Source: Streptococcus oralis (GTDB lineage: Bacteria; Bacillota; Bacilli; Lactobacillales; Streptococcaceae). Taken from it: a stretch of 64,000 nucleotides of DNA. Under the pieces are notes generated by a model. It worked only from the letters and a program-made list of their open reading frames with translations. It made no database searches and was not told where the DNA came from. Shown here one piece after another: positions 8,707 to 19,203 of this stretch (position 1 is the stretch's first letter; every line of letters begins with the position of its first letter). The DNA is taken from contig NZ_CP065707.1 of assembly GCF_016028255.1 (NCBI RefSeq), forward strand, positions 1,007,001-1,071,000, in the 5' to 3' direction. A program made the translations under genes and the position numbers.

Positions 8707-9885
8707 ATGACAACTAAAGGATATTTTGGACAATTTGGTGGTAGTTTTGTACCGGAGCCGATTCAGGCTTTGTTGGATGAGTTGGAAGTGACATTTGACA
8801 AATACAAGGATGATCCAGAATTTTTGGCAGAATTTCGCCATTACTTGAAGGATTATTCAGGTCGCGAAACACCGCTTTATTTTGCGGAAAGTTTGACAGA
8901 TCACTTAGGTGGCGCTAAGATTTATCTCAAGCGCGAAGACCTGAACCATCTGGGTTCTCACAAGCTTAACAACGTTTTAGGGCAAATCCTTCTTGCCAAA
9001 CGTATGGGCAAAAAACGAGTGATCGCGGAAACAGGAGCTGGTCAACACGGTGTTGCGACAGCAGCGGCTGCAGCCAAGTTTGGTATGGCCTGTGATGTCT
9101 ACATGGGGGCAGAAGATGTGGAACGTCAACGCCTCAATGTTTTCCGCATGGAGATGATGGGAGCAACTGTTCACGCGGTTGAAACGGGAACTCGAACTCT
9201 CAAGGACGCGGTTGATGCAGCCTTTGGAGCATGGATGAATGATCTTGAAGCCTTCTACGTTTTGGGATCTGCTGTAGGTCCTCATCCTTATCCTACAATT
9301 GTTCATGAATTCCAAAAGGTCATCAGTGAAGAATCTCGTCGTCAAATCTTAGAAAAAGAAGGCCGTTTACCAGACTACGTCATTGCCTGTGTAGGTGGTG
9401 GTTCCAATGCCATCGGTGCTTTTTCACAGTATGTAGCTGATGAAGAAGTCAAATTGATTGGGGTAGAAGCCGCTGGTCACGGACTTGACACAGACAAGCA
9501 CGCAGCCACTATGACAAAAGGTAGTGTCGGAATTGTCGACGGTATGAAGACTTATGCAGTCTTTAAGGAAGATGGAGAGCTGGCGCCAGTTTACTCTATC
9601 TCAGCTGGTTTGGACTATCCAGGGGTTGGTCCAGAACACGCCTACTTTAAAGATTCTGGCCGCGTAGAATATGTGGCAGCGACAGATGAAGAAGCGGTTC
9701 AAGCCTTGCTCCTTCTTAGTAAGACAGAAGGGATTATCCCAGCGATTGAAAGTTCGCACGCGATCGCAGAAGCAGTTAAACGTGCACCGAAACTAAGTAA
9801 AGATGAGATTATCATCATCAATGTCTCTGGGCGTGGAGACAAGGACGTAGCTGCGATTGCAGACTACCTAGAAGCTAAAAAATAA
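8707..9885 (+). CDS. tryptophan synthase beta-chain paralogue
   Basis: The 392-residue protein is a full-length TrpB-type PLP enzyme. The Schiff-base lysine sits in [14 protein letters not shown] at about residue 86, and the phosphate-binding [12 protein letters not shown] and C-terminal SGRGDKD blocks are present. It differs from the operon TrpB at 14446, which has [14 protein letters not shown] at the same place. I chose ATG 8707 after AAAGAGG; the longer frame begins inside the T-box terminator. The gene has its own T-box and sits ahead of trpE. It may make tryptophan from indole and serine when TrpA is limiting, or use another indole-like or serine-like substrate. That role is inference. 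Confidence 0.9.
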   Translation: MTTKGYFGQFGGSFVPEPIQALLDELEVTFDKYKDDPEFLAEFRHYLKDYSGRETPLYFAESLTDHLGGAKIYLKREDLNHLGSHKLNNVLGQILLAKRMGKKRVIAETGAGQHGVATAAAAAKFGMACDVYMGAEDVERQRLNVFRMEMMGATVHAVETGTRTLKDAVDAAFGAWMNDLEAFYVLGSAVGPHPYPTIVHEFQKVISEESRRQILEKEGRLPDYVIACVGGGSNAIGAFSQYVADEEVKLIGVEAAGHGLDTDKHAATMTKGSVGIVDGMKTYAVFKEDGELAPVYSISAGLDYPGVGPEHAYFKDSGRVEYVAATDEEAVQALLLLSKTEGIIPAIESSHAIAEAVKRAPKLSKDEIIIINVSGRGDKDVAAIADYLEAKK

Positions 9886-9896
9886 GAGATGGAAAA

Positions 9897-10134
9897 ATTA
9901 CAGTCTTTTCTCTCCCAGAGAGCTTGTGGTTGCTGGAAACAAGCAGAGAAAACTGTAAGGTTGGGTCCATCTGAAACGAGAGAAGAAAACATAATTCTCA
10001 AGGGAGTGCCCTTTATCGCACAGCCTGTTACAGAATCTTTCTAAGACAGGAATGAGAGATAGGAGAAATCCTATAATTGAGGTGGCACCGCGAATTTCGT
10101 CCTCACGCAAGTTATTTTGCGTGGGGATTTTTCA
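9897..10134 (+). promoter_or_regulatory. T-box leader 2 (tRNA-Trp sensing), before trpE
   Basis: The T-box consensus AATTGAGGTGGCACCGCG at 10075-10092 precedes a terminator hairpin (CCTCACGCAA ... TTGCGTGGGG, 10101-10127) with a T-run. Stem I shows the AGAGAGCTTGTGGTTGCTGG distal-loop pattern at 9917-9936. A TGG at 9962-9964 followed by G matches the position of TGG in leader 1. I see no promoter between the trpB paralogue stop and this leader. Confidence 0.88.
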
Positions 10135-10178
10135 TACAGTCGCCACGGACTAGAATTAGAACTGAAAGGGAAATTACA

Positions 10179-11540
10179 ATGGAACGAATCATTCATGGAG
10201 ATGTCTTATCACCAATATTGGCTTATATGCGTCTAAAGGGGCAACACAAGGTTATCTTAGAGAGTATTCCGAGAGACAAGGAAACCGCTCGTTTTTCTAT
10301 CCTAGCCTATAATCCAGTTTTTGAGATTCAGTTTGAAAATGGAGTCCTTTATCAAAATGGTCAAGTGATTGATCGGGATCCTTTGGATTTCCTTTATGAA
10401 GTGACTCATAAGAGCCAGCACCATTCAGACCTACCTTTTGGTGGGGGAGCTATTGGCTTTGTGGGGTACGATATGATTTCTCTTTATGAAGAAATTGGAC
10501 AAATCCCTGAGGATACCATTGGGACGCCAGACATGCATTTCTTTGTCTATGAGAGCTATATGGTCTTTGACCACAAGAAGGAAAAAATTCATGTCATAGA
10601 GGATGCTCTCTATAGCGAGCGCAGTCAAGAAGACTTGAAAGAATCCTTGAACCAAGTGCTTGTGGAATTACGCATCCCTGCTCCAAATGAATTTGAAGAT
10701 TTGGATTTATCTCCGCTCGACTTCAAACCGCATATCGCTCCTCAGAAGTTTGAGCAAATGGTCGAAACAGCTCGTGACTTGATTCGTAACGGGGATATGT
10801 TCCAATGTGTGCTCAGTCAGCGTTTCTCAGCAGAAGTTACTGGAAATCCATTTGATTTCTATAGGAATCTTCGAGTGACCAATCCATCTAATTACCTCTA
10901 TTTCTATGATTTTGGGGATTATCAAATCATCGGTGCCAGTCCTGAAAGTTTGGTTTCTGTCAAAAACGGTATCGTGACAACCAATCCGATTGCAGGTACG
11001 CGACCAAGAGGCACAGCGGATGAAGAGGACAAGGCCTTGGCGACAGACCTGCTTTCTGATGAGAAGGAAACAGCAGAGCATCGGATGTTGGTAGACTTGG
11101 GGCGTAACGATATTGGTCGCATCTCTGAAACAGCCAGTGTCCAAGTCACCAAGTATATGGAAGTGGAGCTCTTCCGCTATGTCATGCATTTGACCAGCGT
11201 GGTGAAAGGGCGTTTGCTTCCCGAACTCACTGCCATGGATGCTTTGAAAGCTACACTTCCAGCTGGGACAGTTTCAGGAGCACCAAAGATTCGGGCCATG
11301 AGACGCATCTATGAACTGGAAACGGAAAAACGGGGCGTATATGCAGGAGCAATCGGCTACTTGTCTGCGACGGGTGATATGGACTTCGCCATCGCCATCC
11401 GAACTATGATTCTCAAAAATCAAAAAGCCTATGTTCAGGCTGGGGCAGGGATTGTCTATGACTCTATTGCTCAAAACGAATATCAAGAAACCATTAACAA
11501 GGCTAAATCTATGACTAGAATTGGAGAACTAAGACCATGA
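10179..11540 (+). CDS. trpE: anthranilate synthase component I
   Basis: The 453-residue protein is the chorismate-binding subunit that, with TrpG glutaminase, makes anthranilate. Visible motifs include the feedback-site-type N-terminus LESIPRDKETARFSILAY, and the catalytic GDMFQCVLSQRF, PIAGTRPRGT, LVDLGRNDIGR and GAPKIRAM blocks. I chose ATG 10179 with GAAAGGGAAA upstream; the longer open frame starts inside the T-box. It overlaps trpG by 4 nt. It is under T-box 2, and probably also under T-box 1 by read-through. Confidence 0.95.
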   Translation: MERIIHGDVLSPILAYMRLKGQHKVILESIPRDKETARFSILAYNPVFEIQFENGVLYQNGQVIDRDPLDFLYEVTHKSQHHSDLPFGGGAIGFVGYDMISLYEEIGQIPEDTIGTPDMHFFVYESYMVFDHKKEKIHVIEDALYSERSQEDLKESLNQVLVELRIPAPNEFEDLDLSPLDFKPHIAPQKFEQMVETARDLIRNGDMFQCVLSQRFSAEVTGNPFDFYRNLRVTNPSNYLYFYDFGDYQIIGASPESLVSVKNGIVTTNPIAGTRPRGTADEEDKALATDLLSDEKETAEHRMLVDLGRNDIGRISETASVQVTKYMEVELFRYVMHLTSVVKGRLLPELTAMDALKATLPAGTVSGAPKIRAMRRIYELETEKRGVYAGAIGYLSATGDMDFAIAIRTMILKNQKAYVQAGAGIVYDSIAQNEYQETINKAKSMTRIGELRP

Positions 11541-12103
11541 TTTTATTGATTGACAACTATGATTCTTTTACCTATAACTTGGCCCAGTACATTGGGAGTT
11601 TTGCAGAAGTGCAGGTCTTGAGAAATGATGATCCCAAGCTGTATGAAGAAGCTGAAAAAGCAGATGGTCTGGTCTTTTCTCCTGGTCCCGGTTGGCCAGT
11701 TGATGCTGGAAAGATGGAAGACATGATTCGTGACTTTGCCGGCAAGAAGCCGATTCTAGGGATTTGTTTGGGTCACCAAGCCATCGCAGAAGTCTTTGGT
11801 GGGAAGCTAGGTTTGGCTCCAAAAGTCATGCATGGGAAACAGAGCCATATCAGCTTTGAAGCGCCATCTGTTCTCTATCAAGGCATTGAGGATGGTCGTC
11901 CAGTCATGCGCTATCACAGCATTTTGATTGAAGAAATGCCAGAAGGCTTTGAAGTGACAGCTCGTTCGACTGATGACCAGGCCATTATGGGAATTCAACA
12001 CAAAACCCTGCCGATTTATGGCTTCCAGTACCATCCAGAAAGTATCGGAACGCCAGATGGCTTGTCTTCTATTCGAAATTTTATCGAGAAGGTTGTAAAG
12101 TGA
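11537..12103 (+). CDS. trpG: anthranilate synthase component II (glutaminase)
   Basis: The 188-residue class I glutamine amidotransferase supplies ammonia to TrpE. It has [13 protein letters not shown] at the start, the oxyanion-hole SPGPGWP, the nucleophile Cys in [11 protein letters not shown] at about residue 78, and the His-Glu pair in FQYHPES. Start and stop codons overlap trpE by 4 nt. It could also serve as PabA for folate synthesis, as in other Gram-positives; nothing in the sequence decides this. Confidence 0.95.
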   Translation: MILLIDNYDSFTYNLAQYIGSFAEVQVLRNDDPKLYEEAEKADGLVFSPGPGWPVDAGKMEDMIRDFAGKKPILGICLGHQAIAEVFGGKLGLAPKVMHGKQSHISFEAPSVLYQGIEDGRPVMRYHSILIEEMPEGFEVTARSTDDQAIMGIQHKTLPIYGFQYHPESIGTPDGLSSIRNFIEKVVK

Positions 12104-12113
12104 GGAAACTAGG

Positions 12114-13118
12114 ATGAAAGAAATTATTGAAAAACTAGCGAAATTTGAAAATTTATCAGGTGTGGAAATGACGGATGTCATTGAGCGTATCGTAACTGGG
12201 CGTGTAACCGAAGCTCAGATTGCTTCTCTTCTCTTGGCACTTAAGATGAAGGGGGAAACACCTGAAGAACGCACAGCCATTGCACAAGTCATGAGAGGCC
12301 ATGCCCAACACATTCCAACTGAGATACATGATGCCATGGACAACTGTGGTACAGGTGGGGACAAGTCTTTCAGCTTTAACATTTCCACAACTGCAGCCTT
12401 TGTCTTGGCTGGTGGCGGCATTCATATGGCTAAGCACGGTAACCGTTCGATTTCTTCTAAATCGGGTTCTGCAGATGTCCTTCAAGCATTGGGCATCAAT
12501 CTTGACCTCAAACCAGCTGAACTAGGTAAGGTTTTTGATAAAACTGGCATCGTCTTTCTCTTTGCTAAAAATATGCACCCAGCTATGAAATACATCATGC
12601 CAGCACGTTTGGAATTGGGAATTCCAACAATCATGAACTTGACTGGTCCACTGATTCACCCAATGGCCTTGGAAACACAGCTTCTTGGGATTAGTCGTCC
12701 AGAACTGCTAGAAAGTACCGCTCAGGTTTTGAAAAATATGGGCCGCAAGCGTGCCATCGTGGTTGCTGGACCAGAAGGGCTGGATGAAGCTGGCTTGAAC
12801 GGAACAACCAATATTGCTCTTCTTGAAAATGGCGAAATCACCTTGTCAAGCTTCACTCCAGAGGATTTGGGGATGGAACGCTACGCTATCGAAGATATCC
12901 GTGGTGGCAATGCTCAGGAAAATGCAGAAATTTTGCTCAGCGTTCTTCAAAACGAACCAAGTCCATTCTTGGAAACGACAGTCTTGAATGCTGGTCTTGG
13001 TTTCTATGCTAATGGTAAGGTAGCTAGTATCAAGGAAGGAGTTGCCTTGGCTCGTCAAGTGATTGCTAGTGGCAAGGCCCTTGAAAAACTCAGACTGTTA
13101 CAGGAGTACCAAAAATGA
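12114..13118 (+). CDS. trpD: anthranilate phosphoribosyltransferase
   Basis: The 334-residue enzyme joins anthranilate to PRPP. The family motif [20 protein letters not shown] lies near residue 75 and [17 protein letters not shown] near 105; both contact PRPP and Mg2+. A later [10 protein letters not shown] block is also typical. It follows trpG by 10 nt with a GAGGAA site and overlaps trpC by 4 nt. Confidence 0.95.
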   Translation: MKEIIEKLAKFENLSGVEMTDVIERIVTGRVTEAQIASLLLALKMKGETPEERTAIAQVMRGHAQHIPTEIHDAMDNCGTGGDKSFSFNISTTAAFVLAGGGIHMAKHGNRSISSKSGSADVLQALGINLDLKPAELGKVFDKTGIVFLFAKNMHPAMKYIMPARLELGIPTIMNLTGPLIHPMALETQLLGISRPELLESTAQVLKNMGRKRAIVVAGPEGLDEAGLNGTTNIALLENGEITLSSFTPEDLGMERYAIEDIRGGNAQENAEILLSVLQNEPSPFLETTVLNAGLGFYANGKVASIKEGVALARQVIASGKALEKLRLLQEYQK

Positions 13119-13882
13119 GTCAGGAATTTTTATCACGAATCTTAGAACAGAAGGCGCGTGAAGTCGAGCAAATGGAGCTGGAGGAAATCCAGCCCTTGCG
13201 CCAGACCTATCGCTTGGCTGACTATTTAAAACAACATCAAGACCGTTTGCAGGTAATCGCTGAGGTCAAGAAGGCTAGCCCTAGTCTGGGAGATATCAAT
13301 CTCGATGTGGATATTGTGCAACAGGCCCAGACTTATGAAGCGAACGGAGCAGTGATGATTTCGGTTTTGACAGATGAAGTTTTCTTTAAAGGGCATTTGG
13401 ATTATTTGCGTGAGATTTCCAGTCAGGTAAACATTCCGACGCTTAATAAGGACTTTATCATCGATGAAAAGCAAATCATCCGTGCTCGCAATGCGGGTGC
13501 GACAGTCATCTTGCTCATTGTGGCAGCCTTGTCAGAAGAACGCCTTAAGGAACTTTACGACTATGCGACAGAGCTTGGTCTAGAAGTTTTGGTGGAGACT
13601 CACAATCTTGCTGAACTAGAGGTGGCCCACAGACTGGGTGCTGAGATTATTGGGGTTAACAACCGTAACTTGACCACCTTTGAAGTCGACTTGCAGACCA
13701 GTGTAGACTTGGCTCAGCACTTTAAGAAAGGTCACTATTACATTTCTGAATCTGCCATTTTCACAGGACAGGATGCGGAACGAGTAGCATCATCCTTTAA
13801 CGGAATTTTGGTGGGAACAGCTCTCATGCAGGCAGAGGATGTGGCTCAAAGAATCAAGGAGTTGCAGATTGACAAAGGTTAA
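13115..13882 (+). CDS. trpC: indole-3-glycerol phosphate synthase
   Basis: The 255-residue TIM-barrel enzyme closes the indole ring. The signature [15 protein letters not shown] (about residue 47) contains the catalytic Glu and Lys, with [23 protein letters not shown] and SESAI blocks in order. It overlaps both neighbours. It is a separate gene, not a TrpC-TrpF fusion as in enterics. Confidence 0.95.
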   Translation: MSQEFLSRILEQKAREVEQMELEEIQPLRQTYRLADYLKQHQDRLQVIAEVKKASPSLGDINLDVDIVQQAQTYEANGAVMISVLTDEVFFKGHLDYLREISSQVNIPTLNKDFIIDEKQIIRARNAGATVILLIVAALSEERLKELYDYATELGLEVLVETHNLAELEVAHRLGAEIIGVNNRNLTTFEVDLQTSVDLAQHFKKGHYYISESAIFTGQDAERVASSFNGILVGTALMQAEDVAQRIKELQIDKG

Positions 13883-14468
13883 GATTTGTGGATTATCGAC
13901 CAAAGAAGCGGTAGAGACAGCCGTATCAGCAGGGGCAGACTACATTGGTTTTGTCTTTGCGCTTAGTAAAAGACAGGTGAGCTTGGAAGAGGCTGCTGAG
14001 CTCGCAAAGCACATTCCTTCCGATGTAAAAAAGGTTGGCGTATTTGTTTCACCAAGTAGGACAGAACTACTAGAAGCAATTAAAAAAGTTGGCTTGGACT
14101 TGGTTCAAGTTCATGGTCAGGTAGCAGATGATTTGTTTGAGGATTCACCTTGTGCCAGCATTCAGGCTGTGCAGGTGGATGGAGAGGGGCATGTGCCCAA
14201 TTCTCGGGCAGATTATCTACTCTTTGATGCCCCTGTGGCAGGGAGTGGCCAGATCTTTGACTGGGGCCAACTGGATACGGCAGAACTAGCTCAGCCTTTC
14301 TTTATCGCAGGTGGGCTTAAGGAAGACAATGTAGTAAAAGCAATTCGACACTTTACTCCCTATGCAGTCGATGTATCAAGTGGAGTGGAGACAGATGGAC
14401 AAAAAGATCATGAAAAGATTAGAAGATTTATAGAGAGGGCAAAGAATGGCATATCAAGAACCAAATAA
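13869..14468 (+). CDS. trpF: phosphoribosylanthranilate isomerase
   Basis: The 199-residue TIM-barrel enzyme has the catalytic Cys in VKICGLST at its very start and a general-acid Asp in the [18 protein letters not shown] region, followed by FIAGGL and VDVSSGVE. The conserved start requires initiation at TTG 13869, which lies 14 nt inside the end of trpC. The next upstream ATG would add ten residues unlike the family. The non-ATG start and overlap suggest coupled, tuned translation. Confidence 0.93.
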   Translation: MTKVKICGLSTKEAVETAVSAGADYIGFVFALSKRQVSLEEAAELAKHIPSDVKKVGVFVSPSRTELLEAIKKVGLDLVQVHGQVADDLFEDSPCASIQAVQVDGEGHVPNSRADYLLFDAPVAGSGQIFDWGQLDTAELAQPFFIAGGLKEDNVVKAIRHFTPYAVDVSSGVETDGQKDHEKIRRFIERAKNGISRTK

Positions 14469-15669
14469 AGATGGATTTTACGGAAAATTCGGCGGACGTT
14501 TTGTCCCAGAAACATTGATGACAGCAGTTTTGGAGTTGGAAAAAGCTTATCGTGAAAGTCAGGCGGACCCAAGTTTCCAAGAGGAATTAAACCAGCTCTT
14601 ACGCCAGTATGTAGGACGTGAAACTCCCCTTTACTACGCAAAAAACTTGACCCAGCATATCGGTGGAGCTAAGATTTATCTCAAACGGGAAGACCTCAAT
14701 CACACAGGGGCCCACAAGATTAACAATGCCTTGGGCCAAGTTCTTCTGGCTAAGCGCATGGGCAAAAAGAAAATTATCGCTGAAACAGGTGCTGGTCAGC
14801 ACGGTGTAGCAACTGCAACAGCTGCAGCCCTCTTTAACATGGAATGTACCATTTACATGGGTGAGGAAGATGTCAAACGACAAGCCCTCAATGTCTTCCG
14901 TATGGAGCTTTTGGGAGCCAAGGTTGAGGCAGTAACAGATGGTTCGCGCGTGCTCAAGGATGCGGTCAATGCAGCCCTCCGTTCATGGGTGGCAAATATC
15001 GACGATACCCACTATATCCTTGGTTCTGCCTTAGGACCTCATCCATTCCCAGAAATCGTTCGTGACTTCCAAAGTGTCATCGGTCGAGAAGCCAAACAAC
15101 AGTACCGTGACTTGACAGGTCAAGATTTGCCAGATGCTCTAGTAGCTTGTGTTGGTGGTGGTTCTAATGCTATCGGTCTCTTCCATCCATTTGTAGAAGA
15201 TGAGTCAGTAGCAATGTATGGGGCTGAAGCAGCAGGACTTGGTGTGGATACAGAGCATCACGCAGCTACCTTGACCAAGGGTCGCCCAGGTGTTCTCCAC
15301 GGTTCGCTTATGGATGTGCTCCAAGATGCACATGGGCAAATCTTAGAAGCCTTTTCTATCTCAGCAGGGTTAGACTACCCTGGTATCGGTCCAGAACACT
15401 CTCACTACCACGATATCAAACGTGCCAGCTATGTTCCTGTGACTGACGAGGAAGCCTTGGAAGGATTCCAACTCTTGTCTCGTGTGGAAGGAATTATCCC
15501 AGCCTTGGAATCTAGCCACGCCATTGCCTTTGCAGTGAAATTGGCCAAAGAACTTGGACCAGACAAGTCGATGATTGTCTGCCTATCCGGTCGTGGGGAC
15601 AAGGATGTAGTTCAAGTCAAAGACCGCTTGGAAGCAGATGCAGCAAAGAAGGGAGAAGCTCATGCCTAA
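14446..15669 (+). CDS. trpB: tryptophan synthase beta chain
   Basis: The 407-residue PLP enzyme condenses indole and serine in the TrpA-TrpB complex. The Schiff-base lysine is in [14 protein letters not shown] at about residue 90. [28 protein letters not shown] and SGRGDKD are all canonical. It overlaps trpF by 23 nt and trpA by 8 nt. This is the operon copy that should pair with TrpA; the paralogue at 8707 is clearly related but differs at many positions. Confidence 0.96.
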   Translation: MAYQEPNKDGFYGKFGGRFVPETLMTAVLELEKAYRESQADPSFQEELNQLLRQYVGRETPLYYAKNLTQHIGGAKIYLKREDLNHTGAHKINNALGQVLLAKRMGKKKIIAETGAGQHGVATATAAALFNMECTIYMGEEDVKRQALNVFRMELLGAKVEAVTDGSRVLKDAVNAALRSWVANIDDTHYILGSALGPHPFPEIVRDFQSVIGREAKQQYRDLTGQDLPDALVACVGGGSNAIGLFHPFVEDESVAMYGAEAAGLGVDTEHHAATLTKGRPGVLHGSLMDVLQDAHGQILEAFSISAGLDYPGIGPEHSHYHDIKRASYVPVTDEEALEGFQLLSRVEGIIPALESSHAIAFAVKLAKELGPDKSMIVCLSGRGDKDVVQVKDRLEADAAKKGEAHA

Positions 15670-16438
15670 GACACTAACAGAAAAATTGAACGCTATAAAA
15701 GCGACTGGAAAAGGAATTTTTGTTCCTTATATCATGGCTGGGGACCATGAGAAAGGTCTGGATGGCCTAGGTGAAACAATCCACTTTTTAGAAGATTTGG
15801 GTGTTTCAGCCATTGAAGTGGGTATTCCCTTTTCAGACCCTGTTGCAGATGGCTCTGTTATCGAAGAAGCAGGCTTGCGCAGTCTAGCTCACGGAACTTC
15901 TACCCAGGCTTTGGTGGAAACCTTGAAAAGCATTGAAACAGAAGTTCCACTTGTCATTATGACCTACTTCAACCCCCTATTTCAGTACGGTGTTGAGAAA
16001 TTTGTCAAAGATTTGGCAGATACAGCAGTTAAGGGTTTGATTATCCCAGACCTGCCTCATGAACATGCTAACTTTGTAGAACCATTTTTGGCAGACACAG
16101 ACATCGCCTTGATTCCCCTAGTTAGTTTGACAACAGGACTTGAGCGTCAAAAAGAGTTGATTGCAGGGGCAGAAGGCTTCGTCTATGCCGTTGCCATTAA
16201 TGGGGTGACAGGGAAGTCAGGCAATTACCGTGCAGACTTGGACAAGCACTTGGCACAATTGCATCAAGTAGCTGACATCCCAGTCTTGACAGGTTTTGGT
16301 GTTTCTAGTCAAGCTGATGTAGAACGTTTCAATGCAGTGTCAGATGGCGTTATCGTCGGTTCAAAAATCGTAAAAGCTCTCCACCAAGGAGAGCCAATTG
16401 AGGACTTTATCAAACAAGCAGTAGCTTACCAAAAATAA
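15662..16438 (+). CDS. trpA: tryptophan synthase alpha chain
   Basis: The 258-residue TIM-barrel enzyme releases indole from indole-3-glycerol phosphate. The catalytic Glu lies in [15 protein letters not shown] at about residue 53, with the second acid and phosphate loop in IIPDLPHEH and [10 protein letters not shown] chose ATG 15662 after GGGAGAAG; a longer in-frame start lies inside trpB. The 3' end overlaps the convergent prepilin peptidase gene by 29 nt. Confidence 0.96.
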   Translation: MPKTLTEKLNAIKATGKGIFVPYIMAGDHEKGLDGLGETIHFLEDLGVSAIEVGIPFSDPVADGSVIEEAGLRSLAHGTSTQALVETLKSIETEVPLVIMTYFNPLFQYGVEKFVKDLADTAVKGLIIPDLPHEHANFVEPFLADTDIALIPLVSLTTGLERQKELIAGAEGFVYAVAINGVTGKSGNYRADLDKHLAQLHQVADIPVLTGFGVSSQADVERFNAVSDGVIVGSKIVKALHQGEPIEDFIKQAVAYQK

Positions 16439-17069
16439 TCATGCAAGCAGCAAGTAAGAGGAAAGGCACGAAAGGAAGTCTTTCCTTTTTCTTTTTCAGG
16501 AGAAAGGCTAGAATTCCTGTTGCAGAAGCGAACTGAATCAAGATGAGTAGTTCGGTCACACTAAAGACGAGAGCACAAGAAGCCAGAAAGAGAAAATCCC
16601 CTGCACCCATGCGAATATCGATAAAATGCGCCAAAATTCCAAGGGCAAGAAAGAAGACCATGACCAGATTCCAACCACAGAAAGCCAGGATGATTAGGTG
16701 AAAAGTCAGCCAGACCAGTAGGGGATATTCCTGATGGCGAAAGTCGTAGATACCCAAGGTCAAGCCAGCAGTGATGAGGATGACTTGTCCTATGGAAATA
16801 CAGCCCCAAGACCAAGCCAGAAAGACAAGCCCTAAGCCGAGTTCAAAGAGAGCATACCAGATTGGATAGCGAATCTTGCAGTAGCGACAGCGAAAGCGAT
16901 TGAAGACCTGCGAAAGGATAGGAATCAAATCTAGCGGACGCAAGCGAGTCTGACAGGAATTGCAGTGGCTAGCTGGTCGAATAATGGATTGGTCAGGGAA
17001 ACGGTCAATGACCAAACCTAGAAAGGAAGCGAGAATGTTCCCGACAAGAAAAAAATAAAGATCAATCAT
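16410..17069 (-). CDS. cclA: type IV prepilin peptidase (competence pseudopilus processing)
   Basis: The 219-residue membrane aspartic peptidase cleaves and methylates prepilins. It has an N-terminal cytosolic Zn-type module with two Cys pairs (CNSC and CRYC, about residues 36-63), several membrane segments, and the active-site signature MGAGD at about residue 154. The other catalytic Asp is probably in [11 protein letters not shown]. In pneumococcus this enzyme (CclA) processes ComGC-type pilins for transformation. I see no cin-box in the short upstream region. Its end overlaps trpA convergently. Confidence 0.9.
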   Translation of the reverse strand: MIDLYFFLVGNILASFLGLVIDRFPDQSIIRPASHCNSCQTRLRPLDLIPILSQVFNRFRCRYCKIRYPIWYALFELGLGLVFLAWSWGCISIGQVILITAGLTLGIYDFRHQEYPLLVWLTFHLIILAFCGWNLVMVFFLALGILAHFIDIRMGAGDFLFLASCALVFSVTELLILIQFASATGILAFLLKKKKERLPFVPFLLLAACMIIFGKLLLV

Positions 17070-17138
17070 ACTTATCTATTCGTAAAAAATAGAAGAAGTA
17101 GTATAATAAAGAAACATTGATAAGATGGTGAGGTCAAG

Positions 17139-17594
17139 ATGATGATTCGTTTTGAAGAAAATGTGAGCACAGAAAATGCTCAGCTCGTATGCCAATGGTC
17201 CAACTCCCTTGGCAAATCCTTTCAAGAACAATGGATGGGAACAATGATTCCTTTTCCTTTAACAATTCAAATCTTGCAAGATTTGGAAGGAATCTTTTCA
17301 ATCTTTGATGGACAAGAGTTTGTGGGGCTTATCCAGAAAATTAGGCTAGAAGACAGGAATCTTCATATCGGGAGATTTTTTATCAACCCCCAGAAACAGG
17401 GGCAGGGCTTAGGTAGCCAGGCTTTAAGAAAATTTGTTAGTTTGGCCTTTGAAAATGAAGACATAGATACTATTTCTCTAAATGTCTATGAGGCAAATCA
17501 AACAGCTTACAAGCTTTACCAAAAAGAAGGATTTGAAATCGTTCAAATGGTTGAAGTACCTATACGAAAATACATCATGAAAAAGGGGAGATAG
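17139..17594 (+). CDS. GNAT family N-acetyltransferase
   Basis: The 151-residue single GNAT domain shows the acetyl-CoA pyrophosphate loop in FFINPQKQGQGLGSQALRKF (about residues 85-104) and the later NVYEANQTAYKLYQKEGF block. Substrate is unknown. Two ATG codons in tandem follow GGTGAGG, so the start may be 17139 or 17142. A TATAAT at about 17102-17107 upstream could be its promoter. It is the last ordinary gene before the tRNA-Lys accessory strip. Confidence 0.88.
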   Translation: MMIRFEENVSTENAQLVCQWSNSLGKSFQEQWMGTMIPFPLTIQILQDLEGIFSIFDGQEFVGLIQKIRLEDRNLHIGRFFINPQKQGQGLGSQALRKFVSLAFENEDIDTISLNVYEANQTAYKLYQKEGFEIVQMVEVPIRKYIMKKGR

Positions 17595-17596
17595 AA

Positions 17597-17776
17597 AGCA
17601 AAAAAGCCTTGAAACCAAGGCTTTTTCCTGTTGTTTAGATGCCCCCTGCATGAATTTGTAAGAACTTTTCATATTGAAAATAAACAAAAATGTTGAAATA
17701 TAGCTGATTTTAGGGAAATACATTTAGGTATTTTCAATGTCAGGATTTAAAAATGGGGCAAAAGTGGGGCAAAAAC
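17597..17776. repeat. attachment-site-like repeat A (tRNA-Lys 3' end copy plus arm)
   Basis: A terminator-like AAGCCTTG/CAAGGCTT hairpin is followed by TGCCCCCTGCA, which matches the 3' end of tRNA-Lys read on the minus strand. About 100 bp further come two tandem TGGGGCAAAA units at 17754-17774. The whole block is repeated imperfectly at 19301-19468. It looks like an attL scar with core and integrase arm sites. No integrase gene is present. Confidence 0.65.
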
Positions 17777-17844
17777 AAATTAACGAAAAAAATATCGAGT
17801 TCGTGCATCAAGTAAATGATAAATTGCAAGAATAAGTGCAACAT

Positions 17845-17945
17845 TTACTCGAACTCATCCTCTAGAGCTTCACTAGCAGTTCTGTAAGCTAAACATTTTC
17901 GTGGTCGGTGATTGATATCATATAAAGCCTTGGTTCCCAAAGCTT
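17845..17945 (-). pseudogene. IS30-family transposase C-terminal remnant
   Basis: Read on the minus strand this encodes LYDINHRPRKCLAYRT followed by ASEALEDEFE and a stop, the C-terminal end of an IS30-family transposase. Nothing upstream of about 33 codons survives. TTGCACTTATTCTTGCAA follows the stop and could be the element's end. It marks an old insertion next to attachment-like repeat A. Confidence 0.75.
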
Positions 17946-17963
17946 TTTAATGTTATAAACTCA

Positions 17964-19109
17964 TTAAAATAATCCCCAGTTAGATTTGGAATATTTTTTA
18001 TTCTGTGTCATATAAAAATAAATAAAAAGAATGGCTATAGCTAGAGCTAAAATGGTTGTTATACTCACTACTATTATAGGATTAGAAGCAAAGATTAAAG
18101 AGAGAATCAAGGCAGCCAGATAGAGTGTCGCTTGGACACAGTAGTAACTTTTCGAATAGCGAAGATAGTGTTTGTTATGGGGTCCATTTACTAGGACAGC
18201 AGCTTGAAAGAGGCCAAATCCGATATAAGAGAAGATGGTTGCAAAGAGACGATTAGCTTCAGGATTCAGAAGAAAACTCATCGATACAGTCATCATCATA
18301 AGTCCAATGAAAATAGGATAGTGACTGTAAATTAGAAATAGTCCCTTTTGATTAGATTTTTCATCAATAGCATGGTCGAATTGACCAAAATAAAACAAGA
18401 ACAGAGAAAGCATAATAATGAAATAAAGAACCGAATAAATCGAGAAATTCTCGATTGTAAAGAAGTTAGCTAGCTCCGTAATCATCTCTCCAAACATAAT
18501 AATGACAAGAAGGGAGATACGCTCGATTAAATGGGGGAGATTTACCTGGTAATGCTTATCTTTATTAAGCAAGATACTTGGCATAATAAATGTTAGCAGA
18601 ATACTAGCAAATAAGATATAGACTCTAAGGTAAATAGGAAGAAGAGCTGCTAGATAGAATCCTAAACTTCCTAGACCTGTTATCCATAGAAAACCTTTGA
18701 TACTTTCCCGATTAGCATCATCGGTTGATTTTCTAAAAAATTCAACCAAATATTGAAAAAATAAGGTAAGGGTTAATGTACCAATAGCCCAACAGAGATA
18801 ATGAAAATATTGTTGCCAATCAGGTCCAATCATATTGGCTATAAAGAGTAAAATTCCCATTTTGATAAACATGATTACTATGTTAAATAAAGAGTTCTTT
18901 CCATAGCGATTGGTATAATCGGTTTGAATCATCCAGGAATCGATGAGAAACAAAGTAGCAATGAAAAAATCAAGGAAAGAATTCCAAGTCAAAATACCGT
19001 TATGAAGATGGTCAATTAAAGTAGTTACTTTTGAAATTGCAAAAACAAAAACTAAGTCATAAAAAAGTTCTGAAAATTCTACACGTTTATGTTTAATAAG
19101 AGTTGTCAT
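17964..19109 (-). CDS. low-temperature-requirement A (LtrA) family membrane protein
   Basis: The 381-residue protein is almost entirely membrane-embedded, with about ten to twelve hydrophobic segments. The N-terminal RVEFSELFYDLVFVFAISKV and mid-protein PHLIERISLLVIIMFGE are the hallmarks of the LtrA family (LtrA of Listeria, of unknown biochemical role). It reads away from the GNAT gene. It lies alone between two attachment-like repeats and IS scars, so it is probably accessory cargo. Confidence 0.85.
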   Translation of the reverse strand: MTTLIKHKRVEFSELFYDLVFVFAISKVTTLIDHLHNGILTWNSFLDFFIATLFLIDSWMIQTDYTNRYGKNSLFNIVIMFIKMGILLFIANMIGPDWQQYFHYLCWAIGTLTLTLFFQYLVEFFRKSTDDANRESIKGFLWITGLGSLGFYLAALLPIYLRVYILFASILLTFIMPSILLNKDKHYQVNLPHLIERISLLVIIMFGEMITELANFFTIENFSIYSVLYFIIMLSLFLFYFGQFDHAIDEKSNQKGLFLIYSHYPIFIGLMMMTVSMSFLLNPEANRLFATIFSYIGFGLFQAAVLVNGPHNKHYLRYSKSYYCVQATLYLAALILSLIFASNPIIVVSITTILALAIAILFIYFYMTQNKKYSKSNWGLF

Positions 19110-19203
19110 CTTAAGTCCTTTCTATTTTAGAAGTATAGTTTATTATAACAGAAAATGGCAATGAGAGAAAAGGATATGCTTAAATAACTTCATGTGACGC
19201 GAA

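Noticed and set aside
17754..17774. Tandem TGGGGCAAAA units as a CRISPR-like repeat
   Set aside because: Only two units, no spacers, and no cas genes; the association with tRNA-Lys copies fits integrase arm sites better.
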